Positions 7,324 to 14,732 of a stretch of 33,771 bases of DNA are shown piece by piece. Numbering within the stretch: position 1 is the stretch's first letter; every line of letters begins with the position of its first letter. This DNA comes from Candidatus Methanophagales archaeon (GTDB taxonomy: Archaea; Halobacteriota; Syntropharchaeia; Alkanophagales; Methanospirareceae). The position numbers and the translations under genes were made by a program. The stretch spans positions 1 through 33,771 of the forward strand of contig JAFNKG010000022.1 of the NCBI GenBank assembly GCA_017883965.1. Direction: 5' to 3'. Under the pieces are notes generated by a model that ran no database searches, was not told the DNA's origin, and saw only the letters and a program-made list of their open reading frames with translations.

Positions 7324-8034
7324 ATGGTAGAAAAAGAGGCGCTCAATATTCACAAAAAAAAGCTTATTTTTGTTGCTTTGTTTGTAGTTATTGCGTTTTT
7401 TGCGCAAAGAATAAATTTTTCCCCTGTAATTGGCGCTGAAAAACAATACTTCACATTGTTCCAATTCTTTGGTCCTATTGCAGGCGCATTCCTGGGTTCT
7501 GTTTTTGGCGTTATTGCCGTTCTCGCTGCCGAGCTAATTAATTTTTTTGTCGTAGGAAAAGAAGCTGCATTGATTAATATTATGAGACTGGCTCCAATGC
7601 TGTTTGCCGTATATTATTTTGGGAGTGAGAAGAAGAACTTGAATGTTATTGTTCCTTTAATTGCAATCGTGTTGTTTGTGCTGCATCCTGTTGGCAGGCA
7701 AGCATGGTTTTATTCTTTATTTTGGACAATACCGATAATTGTAAGATTATTGCCAGGTAAATATTCAATGTGCGTTCCATTGAGAAGTTTAGGAGCGACG
7801 TTTACTGCTCATTCAGTTGGTTCTGCGTTGTGGGTATGGACAGTTCCCATGACTGCCGGACAATGGATTGCTTTGATACCAATTACAGCGTTTGAAAGGC
7901 TGTTATTTGCTGCCGGAATAGGTATCACTTATGTAACCTTTAACGCATTGCTTGATAAAATACTTGACGTATTTAAAATAAAAGTGCCAGGTGATGTTTT
8001 GAGAATTGACAAGAGGTTTACTGTGAGGAGTTGA
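7324..8034 (+). CDS. Polytopic membrane protein, possibly ECF-type S-component-like
   Basis: 236 residues with five to seven hydrophobic helices and a basic C-terminus. Helix 1 is LIFVALFVVIAFFAQRINFS. A glycine/alanine-rich segment (FGPIAGAFLGSVFGVIAVLAAELINFF) resembles substrate-binding (S) subunits of energy-coupling-factor transporters. The C-terminal ITAFERLLFAAGIGITYVTFNALL resembles the last helix of that fold. No ATPase or T-subunit gene lies nearby, so the transporter reading is tentative. It is transcribed alone and divergently from glyA, from a clear TATA promoter. Its close association with glyA/folD is the only hint at substrate. Confidence 0.6.
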   Translation: MVEKEALNIHKKKLIFVALFVVIAFFAQRINFSPVIGAEKQYFTLFQFFGPIAGAFLGSVFGVIAVLAAELINFFVVGKEAALINIMRLAPMLFAVYYFGSEKKNLNVIVPLIAIVLFVLHPVGRQAWFYSLFWTIPIIVRLLPGKYSMCVPLRSLGATFTAHSVGSALWVWTVPMTAGQWIALIPITAFERLLFAAGIGITYVTFNALLDKILDVFKIKVPGDVLRIDKRFTVRS

Positions 8035-8270
8035 TTTTAATTTTTGTATTTGTTCAGCTCCTTTTTATAACCACAAGATTACACATAAGCCCTTTCAGGG
8101 CTTGCGGGGACATGGAGCAGAGCCCCATAATTTTCACGAGAAAATAATAATAGGGATTATGTTTCCATCGACTATTCTCCGCATTGCTTCTTTTTCTTGT
8201 GTTAATCTCGTGGTTTTTTATCTTAGCTATGCAAGTACAAGTTGTTCATCCTCACACCTGGTTTTTTCAT
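8035..8270. other. Intergenic region with hairpin and inverted repeat arms
   Basis: No gene is seen. 8087-8103 is a hairpin (aagccct, 3-base loop, agggctt). The block from 8071 to 8213 is framed by imperfect inverted arms, ccacaagattacac (8071-8084) and gtgttaatctcgtgg (8199-8213), suggesting a small non-autonomous repeat element or the shared 3' end of two convergent transcripts. Confidence 0.35.
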
Positions 8271-8429
8271 TCATCTCTCATATATAATAGCAGCATCTGT
8301 GAATCCACTCACATCAGAAATGTGTTTGTCCGGGAAAATCTTCTCTTTGAGTTTTCTGTCCTCAATCAACTGAAACAAAACAACGCCTTCTACATAATCA
8401 TCATTTCTGATGACTTTAAGACCTTTCAC
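8271..8429 (-). CDS. Small 52-residue protein, last gene of the six-gene operon
   Basis: A reading frame opens at 8447, just after the nuclease gene, and runs to 8271. With a GTG start at 8429 it encodes VKGLKVIRNDDYVEGVVLFQ, then LIEDRKLKEKIF and ISDVSGFTDAAIIYER. Composition is balanced and charged, like a real protein rather than a shadow frame. The weak ribosome site aagagg lies 14 bases upstream. It is 31 bases past the SNase gene on the same strand, so it probably belongs to the operon. No family is recognised. It could also be the tail of a longer gene that lost its front. Confidence 0.45.
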   Translation of the reverse strand: MKGLKVIRNDDYVEGVVLFQLIEDRKLKEKIFPDKHISDVSGFTDAAIIYER

Positions 8430-8460
8430 TAATGATTTACGGTCCTCTTAAGATGAACTA

Positions 8461-8805
8461 TTAGACTTTCTTTGCGTATCCTCTTTGCACGAGTTCCTCA
8501 TTCAGCGAAATATCACTGTCTTCCAGCAATATAACACCAAGGTATCTGCCATACTTACCAGTGGCTTTGTATGTCTCAATTTCCATCTTGTTTTGATTAT
8601 CTGCCAATCGTTTTTCTACGTAACGCTTGGCTTCCATGCCTTTTTTATATTCTTCAGATGTATGTTTTACACGCCATGTTTCCGGAGTATCAACATGCGC
8701 CAACCTTATTCTCTGATTGGTGGTCATTTTGAATCCAACGTCTATGACTAAATCCAGAGTGTCTCCATCTACAACCTTGTCCAATTCTGCCCTATACTTA
8801 TACAA
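8461..8805 (-). CDS. Staphylococcal-nuclease-like (thermonuclease) protein
   Basis: SNase-fold nuclease, about 114 residues. The pattern is AELDKVVDGDTLDLVIDVGF, RIRLAHVDTPE and YGRYLGVILLED, then LNEELVQRGYAKK at the C-terminus. DGDT, the Arg of IRLAHVDTPE and the Arg of YGRYLG are the expected Ca-binding and catalytic positions; the glutamate of DTPE is also kept. No signal peptide is visible, so it may act inside the cell. The longest frame starts at 8832 and overlaps the upstream gene, but ggaggtgaaaact just before a TTG at 8805 makes that the likelier start. It is the fifth gene of the YkuD-PLD operon. Confidence 0.88.
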   Translation of the reverse strand: MYKYRAELDKVVDGDTLDLVIDVGFKMTTNQRIRLAHVDTPETWRVKHTSEEYKKGMEAKRYVEKRLADNQNKMEIETYKATGKYGRYLGVILLEDSDISLNEELVQRGYAKKV

Positions 8806-8821
8806 AGTTTTCACCTCCACA

Positions 8822-10528
8822 TCAATATTCAAGTATTCTATTCAGTTCTTTTGCTTGCTCAATCCAACTTGTGACATCTTCAGGGGATGGCTTTGGAACG
8901 TAGGGTTTTGATACACACACCTCGTCTATCAGGTGGTATAGATTCTCAGGCTTTCTCTGTGCTAACTCAGGAACCGTATCAACACCAAGTTCTTCCAGCA
9001 AGGTGGCAAACTCTTCATTGATTCCTTTTATACGCATTAAATCCGCAAGATTCGCCCATCTCAAAATAAGCTCGTGAGAAATGCCTGTCTTCTCGCTTAA
9101 AACTTTTCTATCCTTAGGGAGTTTGGTTTTATGAAGCAGATCCAGTGTGGAAAATATTCCTTCTTCTTCTAATTTTAGTGTGTAAGTTAAACCTATCTCT
9201 TCTAAATCTCTAACCCGTTGAAACTTAGCGTTTGATCCCGTGGTGTACTCTGCCCATAATCGGTCAAAGTATTTGCTCGTTTCATCAGTCAGTCCGGGGG
9301 ACTCAATATAGACACTTTTGTCATCATAGGCAAAGAAAGAACCCGCAGTCCAGTTATGACTCCCGATTACCAAATGCCTGTCATCTATTAGCACGAGTTT
9401 CGTATGCGTGAGTTCCTCGTCGAAATCATACGTTACTTCCATGCCATTATTCTTGAAAAAGTTGTAGGCTTCCGCGTTGATCACCCTTGAGCCAAATATT
9501 TGTCCTTCCGCATCCTTATCAAGAATCACCTTAATGTCCACACCCCTCTCTTTTGCTGCCTTCAATTCATTAAATAGCGGGTCAGTAGGATATTTTCTTT
9601 CGTCTTCAAACCGCATAAAAAACATTATTATCCTGATTTTTTCCTTAGACTCGGCTATTAATCTCTTGATAAAATAAAGATATTCTTCGTCATCTATCAC
9701 ACACACTCCTTTAATATCATAACTTGCTCTATCTTCCATATCTTTTACATATTGATGTTGCTCAAAAATCTTAGATATGTCACCGGCCTTTTTTCTTCTG
9801 TATTTAAATGCAGGATAATGATTTTTCTTGATATAATCGTCTATTTTTAGGAGCTCCGTTAGAATTATGTCCTTGAAACCTTTTTCATCCCCGACTTTTT
9901 CGTTCATAACGAATCTGCCTCCTGAGGATTTAATAAGCTTTAGATAATTGGAAAAAGTTGGATTGGATTTGAATTCAAGGAGAAGCGGGGAGAGAAAATT
10001 TGCAGTATCTCTAACAGGGTGAGCAAATATCGAATATTTGAATTTATTGAAGTCCTCTCGGTCTATGCCTTTGACCCTCAACACGTCTGATATATCCTTG
10101 AAAAAAACGTTCTCATTTCTATATTTGATTATTCGCGGGGCTGTTTTCGGGCCTATCCCGGGGAGGCTTGCCAGTTCAACAGCATCTGCTTTATTAATGT
10201 CAATTTTCGGTACATATTTGACAGGGAGGAGAAAATCCAGAGCAGGCTTTATTCCTTCCACAGGTATATAATAATATTCGTGCTCTTCTTGCTTAATTGA
10301 CTCTGCATAGAGGTTCATGACCTTCTGCACGGCGGTATTAATGGTATAAATGACATATTCATTCTCTATCTTCTCCTCAAGTTCAACGTCATACTTTACT
10401 CTTCCACCGCTGTTTAGTGAGATGCTTTCGAGAATAGCCCGAATAGTTTCTAACTCATTTTCAGTCCATTCAATCGTGCCGTCCCATCCCTTCAGGAGGT
10501 TATTAAGAGTATCTATGCCGATTTTCAT
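8822..10528 (-). CDS. HhH - phospholipase D (HKD) - DUF4332 fusion protein, probable DNA-acting nuclease
   Basis: 568 residues with a domain order I do not know from a described system. Residues 109-165 carry ComEA-type helix-hairpin-helix DNA-binding elements (INKADAVELASLPGIGPKTA and a second hairpin RVKGIDREDF). Residues 278-430 are a phospholipase D superfamily domain with a single HKD motif, THTKLVLIDD (H375, K377, D382) followed by GSHNWT. Residues about 460-535 resemble the DUF4332 helical-hairpin domain (EKTGISHELILRWANLADLM, then RIKGINEEFATLLEELGVDT). One HKD per chain implies dimerisation, as in Nuc/BfiI nucleases. The gene overlaps its upstream PLD neighbour by four bases (ATGA). 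Confidence 0.85.
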   Translation of the reverse strand: MKIGIDTLNNLLKGWDGTIEWTENELETIRAILESISLNSGGRVKYDVELEEKIENEYVIYTINTAVQKVMNLYAESIKQEEHEYYYIPVEGIKPALDFLLPVKYVPKIDINKADAVELASLPGIGPKTAPRIIKYRNENVFFKDISDVLRVKGIDREDFNKFKYSIFAHPVRDTANFLSPLLLEFKSNPTFSNYLKLIKSSGGRFVMNEKVGDEKGFKDIILTELLKIDDYIKKNHYPAFKYRRKKAGDISKIFEQHQYVKDMEDRASYDIKGVCVIDDEEYLYFIKRLIAESKEKIRIIMFFMRFEDERKYPTDPLFNELKAAKERGVDIKVILDKDAEGQIFGSRVINAEAYNFFKNNGMEVTYDFDEELTHTKLVLIDDRHLVIGSHNWTAGSFFAYDDKSVYIESPGLTDETSKYFDRLWAEYTTGSNAKFQRVRDLEEIGLTYTLKLEEEGIFSTLDLLHKTKLPKDRKVLSEKTGISHELILRWANLADLMRIKGINEEFATLLEELGVDTVPELAQRKPENLYHLIDEVCVSKPYVPKPSPEDVTSWIEQAKELNRILEY

Positions 10529-11034
10529 TCCAATCCCTCCAATCCTGTATTCCAGAGCTTTTTGAACTCGTCAATGAAATTTATTGCAACGTCTTTTGAA
10601 TATATAGCAACAGAATCCTCTTTGCTCATAAATATGTCCAGATATGCCCAATTGTGACTGCCCGCCACAACTAAATCATCGTCGAAGACCACATACTTAC
10701 TGTGAAGGCTGTAATCATCGGGAGGATTGCTAAATTTTATGGGAACACCTCTGTCACGGAGGTATCGAAAACTCATGCGGTCGGGTATATCAATACTCAA
10801 ACTTTTCTTTGAATGTCCAATTACAATCTTCACGTCCAATCCCCTCCATTTCGCATAGACGAGTTCGTCTAACATTCCTCTTATCTTACCCCAGCGATCA
10901 TGGATTACATCTATTATGAAAATAGTTGCATAGATACTCTTCGAAGAATTACGTATCTTATCTAACAAAAAGAGATAGTAATCCTCGTCTGAAAGCCTTA
11001 GAGCCCTTTCACACTGGAAATACGGAAAATTCAT
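10525..11034 (-). CDS. Small phospholipase D-family (single HKD) protein
   Basis: 169 residues with one HKD motif near the C-terminus: LHSKYVVFDDD (H111, K113, D118) followed by VVAGSHNW. The N-terminal half has the usual PLD alternation (SIYATIFIIDVI, WRGLDVKIVIGHSKKS). No membrane segment or signal peptide is seen. A grggat-type ribosome site precedes the ATG. It overlaps both neighbours by four bases, so its translation is coupled to theirs. With the HhH-PLD protein downstream it could form a heterodimer that supplies two HKD half-sites, as bacterial PLD nucleases do. That is inference. Confidence 0.85.
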   Translation of the reverse strand: MNFPYFQCERALRLSDEDYYLFLLDKIRNSSKSIYATIFIIDVIHDRWGKIRGMLDELVYAKWRGLDVKIVIGHSKKSLSIDIPDRMSFRYLRDRGVPIKFSNPPDDYSLHSKYVVFDDDLVVAGSHNWAYLDIFMSKEDSVAIYSKDVAINFIDEFKKLWNTGLEGLE

Positions 11035-11324
11035 CTTATCCCTCCCAAAATCTCTTCAATTTGGTTTTTTATCGCATTCAAATCCGTTGCGTAAATAGAT
11101 TTCCAATACCGTGCCCTTATTGCAGATTTTTCTAATTTATTAAGATAGTCGTTTACCTTCAGCAGCCATCCAATTTTTTCTTCTGATTCTTCAACGTCAG
11201 GTATCCTGGAATTGTAAGCCTCTTTAACAGCTTCGTGCCTGGTTATTATAAAATCCATCTTTTCTATTCTATTTTCAAGATATTCCGCATGCCCATAAAG
11301 AGCATCTAAATCCTTTTCCGGCAC
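11031..11324 (-). CDS. Coiled-coil hypothetical protein of the YkuD-PLD operon
   Basis: 97 residues, almost wholly helical, with heptad-like hydrophobic spacing (YLENRIEKMDFI, IGWLLKVNDYLNKLEKSAIR, NAIKNQIEEILGG). It starts at a GTG after a strong ggaggggat site. It overlaps the PLD gene by four bases and lies 30 bases after the YkuD-like gene. No family is recognised. By size and position it could be an adaptor or immunity-like partner of either the transpeptidase-like or the nuclease proteins. Confidence 0.75.
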   Translation of the reverse strand: MPEKDLDALYGHAEYLENRIEKMDFIITRHEAVKEAYNSRIPDVEESEEKIGWLLKVNDYLNKLEKSAIRARYWKSIYATDLNAIKNQIEEILGGIR

Positions 11325-11354
11325 CTGTATCCCCTCCTGTTCATCATTTAAATA

Positions 11355-11924
11355 TCAATCACAACCTCCATCTCCAGGATTTGGCACACTACCGCCTCCA
11401 TCGTCGGGGGGTAGCGGTGGTTCTCCTTCTCCACTACCGCCTCCATCCGGCCCACCTTCATTCTGGTTAAAAGACTCATCCTGAATCGTTATGGACTCAA
11501 CCGCATCATCGTCTGCATGGTCTCCCATCCAATCTACTAACTCATCAACGTCGTCATTTTCCATTCTTATACAACCATCGGTATTATGCTCATGTCCAGT
11601 CCTTCCATGACCATCGGGTTCGCCTTCTCGACCACCGTGAATGCCAATACCTCTCTGACGGGCAATGTCGTTTCTTTCTGTTCCGCTTTCTCCTGAATCT
11701 CCTACTTGAATGAAGTGCGGTCCATTGCTTCTCGAATCTCCGGTATCCGCAATACGTCCAATAGGCCATTCCCCATTTGGAGCAGGACCGTTACTCCCCA
11801 CAGTGCAGGGGTCCCCATCCGGAATTGTAGTATTGTTTGCAGCATCCCAGGATTCTACAACATTTCCATCTCCGTCCACCAGATACATGGTCCCGTCCTC
11901 CCTACTAAATACAAGTTCTGCCAT
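11355..11924 (-). CDS. L,D-transpeptidase-like (YkuD-fold) protein with Gly/Pro-rich tail
   Basis: The YkuD signature is present: GEWPIGRI (residues 52-59, the strand that reads G.wpiG in this family), GIGIHGG (H96) and TDGCIRM (C118, R120). These are the His, Cys and Arg of the catalytic triad of peptidoglycan L,D-transpeptidases. The layout resembles DUF2778/Tlde1-type proteins. No signal peptide or membrane helix is evident. The last 40 residues are a low-complexity tail rich in Gly, Pro, Asp and Glu. The frame could begin at 11996, but gggtgg before the ATG at 11924 favours the shorter form. The putative host has no peptidoglycan, so the substrate is unclear. It is the first gene of the six-gene operon. 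Confidence 0.72.
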   Translation of the reverse strand: MAELVFSREDGTMYLVDGDGNVVESWDAANNTTIPDGDPCTVGSNGPAPNGEWPIGRIADTGDSRSNGPHFIQVGDSGESGTERNDIARQRGIGIHGGREGEPDGHGRTGHEHNTDGCIRMENDDVDELVDWMGDHADDDAVESITIQDESFNQNEGGPDGGGSGEGEPPLPPDDGGGSVPNPGDGGCD

Positions 11925-12059
11925 TGTCGTTACCACCCATATAAGACCATTTCGAGCAATTTCGTAGAACGTTTTATATCCGAACCTGGTTCGCATATAC
12001 CTTCTTTTGGCTGAAACATCCCGGTCATTTTTTACTTTCTAACTTTCAGATAGACAATG

Positions 12060-12094
12060 ATGTATAAATAACTTACGGTATATATAAATAATTT
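12060..12094 (-). promoter_or_regulatory. Tandem TATA-containing 15-base repeats upstream of the YkuD-PLD operon
   Basis: Two copies of a 15-base sequence lie 20 bases apart: atgtataaataactt (12060-12074) and atatataaataattt (12080-12094), 13 of 15 bases identical. On the minus strand each contains an archaeal TATA box (aagttatttata, aaattatttata). This could be two stacked promoters or a repeated operator over a promoter. It is the only AT-rich promoter-like region before the operon. Confidence 0.5.
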
Positions 12095-12138
12095 GCATAT
12101 TATTTTCTGGACAACTTCAACTTTCCTACCTCTGAATA

Positions 12139-12369
12139 TCACGTCACTATCGTATCCACCGCATCCATTGCAATCGCCCTCTTTATCTCCAATACGAGTC
12201 TTCTCCCGGAACACATATTACACCTGAAAAGGGCGTTACCGTATGGATGCCCACCATACATGTGTATGTTCGTTCCACCACCTATCCTCGTAGCGATGTC
12301 ATACACCCAGAAATCCCTATTCTCATCCAATCTCTCCATGTAGAGTACGAGAATTATTTCGCAACAAAT
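12139..12369 (-). pseudogene. 3' remnant of a third PurP gene
   Basis: Immediately after the stop of the second purP, in the same frame, the sequence is open through WVYDIATRIGGGTNIHMYGG, then HPYGNALFRCNMCSGRRLVLEIKRAIAMDAVDTIVT. This matches the last 55 residues of PurP, including the DI..R..gGTN...g.PYg and sGRR...EIK.A segments. The first 300 residues are missing. The neat in-frame junction with the upstream stop suggests unequal recombination between tandem purP copies. It could still be translated from the ATG at 12339 as a 66-residue fragment, but that would lack the ATP-grasp core. Confidence 0.75.
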
Positions 12370-13434
12370 CTAATATATAACTCTATCAAGCGAATCTTCC
12401 CTGAGTGCGTCTTTTATCTCTCTTGATATTCTCCTGCCGGTGCTCATTGGCTCGTTATAGAGCAGTTGAGAGTAAGGCGAACCATTAATGTAGAGATTGG
12501 TACCAGCAACAATTCGGGCAGAGATTTCGAACGCTATAAATTCCAGCTCATCGGTGCAGATGGTTTCTATACAGAACGGCCCTATCATACCAGGACTGAA
12601 CAGCTCCTGGGATGCCTTGACTATGTTCTGACCCATCGTCAGGATCTGGTTCAGAAGCGACTCCCTCGCTACCACCGGAATATTTCCTGTAACTACAAAA
12701 GAAGGTTCTGGGGGCCTGTCCTGTACAATATAAGCTAGCCTTGAGAGTCCATCAATGTTGGATTCATAGCGGATGTCCATGCTGAGCAGCTCCAGCCGAT
12801 TTTTCAGCGGTGAATAGAAATAATGGGGATAGAACCGGGTTCCTATTACAAACTCCTGGATGGTAAAGCGCTCCTTATCTCTCAACTTCAACTCTTTGAT
12901 ACCTTTGTCAAACTCTTCAGGACTGCTCGCAAGGAAATAGCCCTTCCCTCCCTTAGCACCCGGAAATTTTACCATGACTACTTTATCTATACCTTCAGGG
13001 TCGTTGAATCCCTTAGGTAGCCTTAGATCAGCGTGCTCCATCCATTCCCTCTCGTGCTCACGGTTCGATTCCCATTCCAGGACCATTCTGTTCCCGAACA
13101 TAGGCACAAAGAGTTCATTCTCAATCCTCGTTGGCGAAAGATATTCCACAAAGGAACCATGCGGGATAAGGATAACATTTCGTTCTATTAGTTCCTCTAG
13201 AAACTTCTTCTCCATGAATTGTCCGTACTCTTCAACAATTAGAAGCTCATCAGCCAATCCAAACTGCTGGTATATCTCTTCCGTGCCTCTTTTGCATATC
13301 ACCAGAGTCTTGAACCCCTCATCTCTTGCTCCTTTAAGAATCTGAAGTGCAGTATGACTTCCCATGGTGGCTATGGTTATCTCATCACGGGCATAGCCGT
13401 CCAAAATTTGATGAATTTCTCTTTTATCTATCAT
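12370..13434 (-). CDS. purP: PurP-family ATP-grasp ligase (FAICAR synthetase-like), second copy
   Basis: PurP uses ATP and formate to formylate AICAR to FAICAR, the archaeal purine step done elsewhere by the folate-dependent PurH domain. The 354 residues match family length. Seen are an N-terminal Rossmann-like segment (TIATMGSHTALQILKGARDE, TLVICKRG), the VILIPHGSFVEYLSP segment, a central ATP-grasp region (VVMVKFPGAKGGKGYFLA, FTIQEFVIGTRF), and the C-terminal GPFCIETICTDELEFIAFEI with RIVAGTN and PYSQ. It starts five bases after the first purP copy. Paralogues in this family can differ in activity, so which copy makes FAICAR is open. Confidence 0.88.
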   Translation of the reverse strand: MIDKREIHQILDGYARDEITIATMGSHTALQILKGARDEGFKTLVICKRGTEEIYQQFGLADELLIVEEYGQFMEKKFLEELIERNVILIPHGSFVEYLSPTRIENELFVPMFGNRMVLEWESNREHEREWMEHADLRLPKGFNDPEGIDKVVMVKFPGAKGGKGYFLASSPEEFDKGIKELKLRDKERFTIQEFVIGTRFYPHYFYSPLKNRLELLSMDIRYESNIDGLSRLAYIVQDRPPEPSFVVTGNIPVVARESLLNQILTMGQNIVKASQELFSPGMIGPFCIETICTDELEFIAFEISARIVAGTNLYINGSPYSQLLYNEPMSTGRRISREIKDALREDSLDRVIY

Positions 13435-13439
13435 TTCTT

Positions 13440-14567
13440 TTATGTAACCGTCTCTTCCAATCTGTTCTGCTGAATGGCTTTTCTGATCTCCATAGCCACC
13501 CTCTTACCCACCGAAAGCGACTCTCCGTAAAGGTATCCAGAATATGGCGTAAAACGTGTTCCGGGAGAGCCCTGCACTCGCATGGAGATGTCAAAGACAA
13601 CGGCTTTCTCTTTTGGAGGACCAGGAATGAAAGTGGACTGTAATGCAAAGGGACCTATGATTCCCGGTGGATACTCCGCTTTAGCAACCTTGACAAACTT
13701 CTCACCCAGCTCAAATACCTCTTCTAAAAGTGATTCCTTTATCGTGCATGCGATATGCCCGGCTTCGATGGCTTTGACATCTAAGTACTTCAAAACTTCT
13801 AACTGCTGTGACGCCGGAAGGCGAAGTATGCCGTCCAGATTTGTCTGTCTCCGCGTATCAATCCCCAGCAGTTCCAGCCGTCCGTCTAAGATGGAATAGA
13901 AGTAATTGAAGTTAGACTGCGCACCCATAACGAACTCCTCGATGACCGCTTTCTTCAACCCTTCTTCTGTTATTTTACCATCACGAATCATCTGCTCTGA
14001 ATTCTTGTAGAACTCACCGGACGAAGATGCGAAGAAGAATGCACGTTCGTATTTCCGCTGGGCTTCCGGTGCTTTAACCAGAACCAGCCGGTCTATTTCC
14101 TCAGGGCTTTTGTATATCAGGGGATAAGGAATCCCTCCTTTTTCCATCAGGTAATACTGGTTCCTATCGGCATCGCGTTCCTCAGCCCGAAGCATGCTTC
14201 TCGACCCGAATAGAGGTAGAAGAAACGCATCTTCGATACGGTCAAAGCCCACATAGACCTCAAAGGAGCGGTGTGGTATGAAAATAACGTTATTTTCACG
14301 CATCTGCTTCATCACTCTCTCTTCGGTTATATCAGAAAATTTATCAAGCACAATGGTCTGATCCACTATTCCGCAGGAATTTTCCGTCCGATAGTAGCGG
14401 TCATAAGTCTTTTCCCTGCCCTTCTGGCACACCACCAGTGTTCTGAAGCCCATCTCCTTCGCTCCTCGACATATATCCAGTGCGGAATGTGACCCAAGTA
14501 CACCTATAATCGCTTTATCAAGATCATATCCGTCCAGAATTTCTTTTATCTCGCTTCTATCTATCAT
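13440..14567 (-). CDS. purP: PurP-family ATP-grasp ligase, first and more divergent copy
   Basis: 375 residues, collinear with the downstream copy: GVLGSHSALDICRGAKEMGF, RTLVVCQKGREKTYDRYYRT, NNVIFIPHRSFEVYVGFDRI, LVLVKAPEAQRKYERAFFFA, and VIEEFVMGAQSNFNYFYS for the ATP-grasp core. The C-terminus reads GPFALQSTFIPGPPKEKAVV, FDISMRVQGSPGTRF and the final SVGKRVAMEIRKAI. The GGTN segment of typical PurP is altered to GSPGTRF, as in the longer PurP subtype of many archaea, and the substrate may differ. It heads the tandem operon purP-purP-purP remnant. Its upstream region abuts the divergent tRNA-Leu gene. Confidence 0.86.
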   Translation of the reverse strand: MIDRSEIKEILDGYDLDKAIIGVLGSHSALDICRGAKEMGFRTLVVCQKGREKTYDRYYRTENSCGIVDQTIVLDKFSDITEERVMKQMRENNVIFIPHRSFEVYVGFDRIEDAFLLPLFGSRSMLRAEERDADRNQYYLMEKGGIPYPLIYKSPEEIDRLVLVKAPEAQRKYERAFFFASSSGEFYKNSEQMIRDGKITEEGLKKAVIEEFVMGAQSNFNYFYSILDGRLELLGIDTRRQTNLDGILRLPASQQLEVLKYLDVKAIEAGHIACTIKESLLEEVFELGEKFVKVAKAEYPPGIIGPFALQSTFIPGPPKEKAVVFDISMRVQGSPGTRFTPYSGYLYGESLSVGKRVAMEIRKAIQQNRLEETVT

Positions 14568-14644
14568 TTTTTCATCCTTTGCATATAATTTTGGATAATA
14601 TTAATAGATATTTAAATCCAACTTTTATTTATCGTATTAGCTGA

Positions 14645-14728
14645 GCGGGGGTAGCCGAGCTGGACAAAGGCGCAGGACTTAAGATCCTGTTCCGTAGGGA
14701 TACGAGGGTTCAAATCCCTCCCCCCGCA
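14645..14728 (+). tRNA. tRNA-Leu (anticodon UAA)
   Basis: Seven-base acceptor stem gcgggggt/..cccccgc with discriminator A at 14728, and anticodon stem cagga/tcctg around loop cttaaga (anticodon TAA at 14680-14682). The variable arm is long, as in class II tRNAs (ttccgtagggatac). The T arm is gaggg-ttcaaat-ccctc. 84 bases, no intron, CCA not encoded. Leucine identity follows from the anticodon and long arm. Confidence 0.95.
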
Positions 14729-14732
14729 CATC

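Noticed and set aside
7324-8034. Assignment as a specific vitamin transporter subunit
   Set aside because: Helix pattern only; no ATPase or T subunit, no binding motif, no riboswitch upstream.
11706-12014. Plus-strand frames opposite the YkuD-like gene
   Set aside because: Antisense to the YkuD signature; no start signals.
12032-12214. Minus-strand 60-residue frame over the promoter of the YkuD operon
   Set aside because: It runs through TATA-rich promoter sequence and the purP remnant in another frame.
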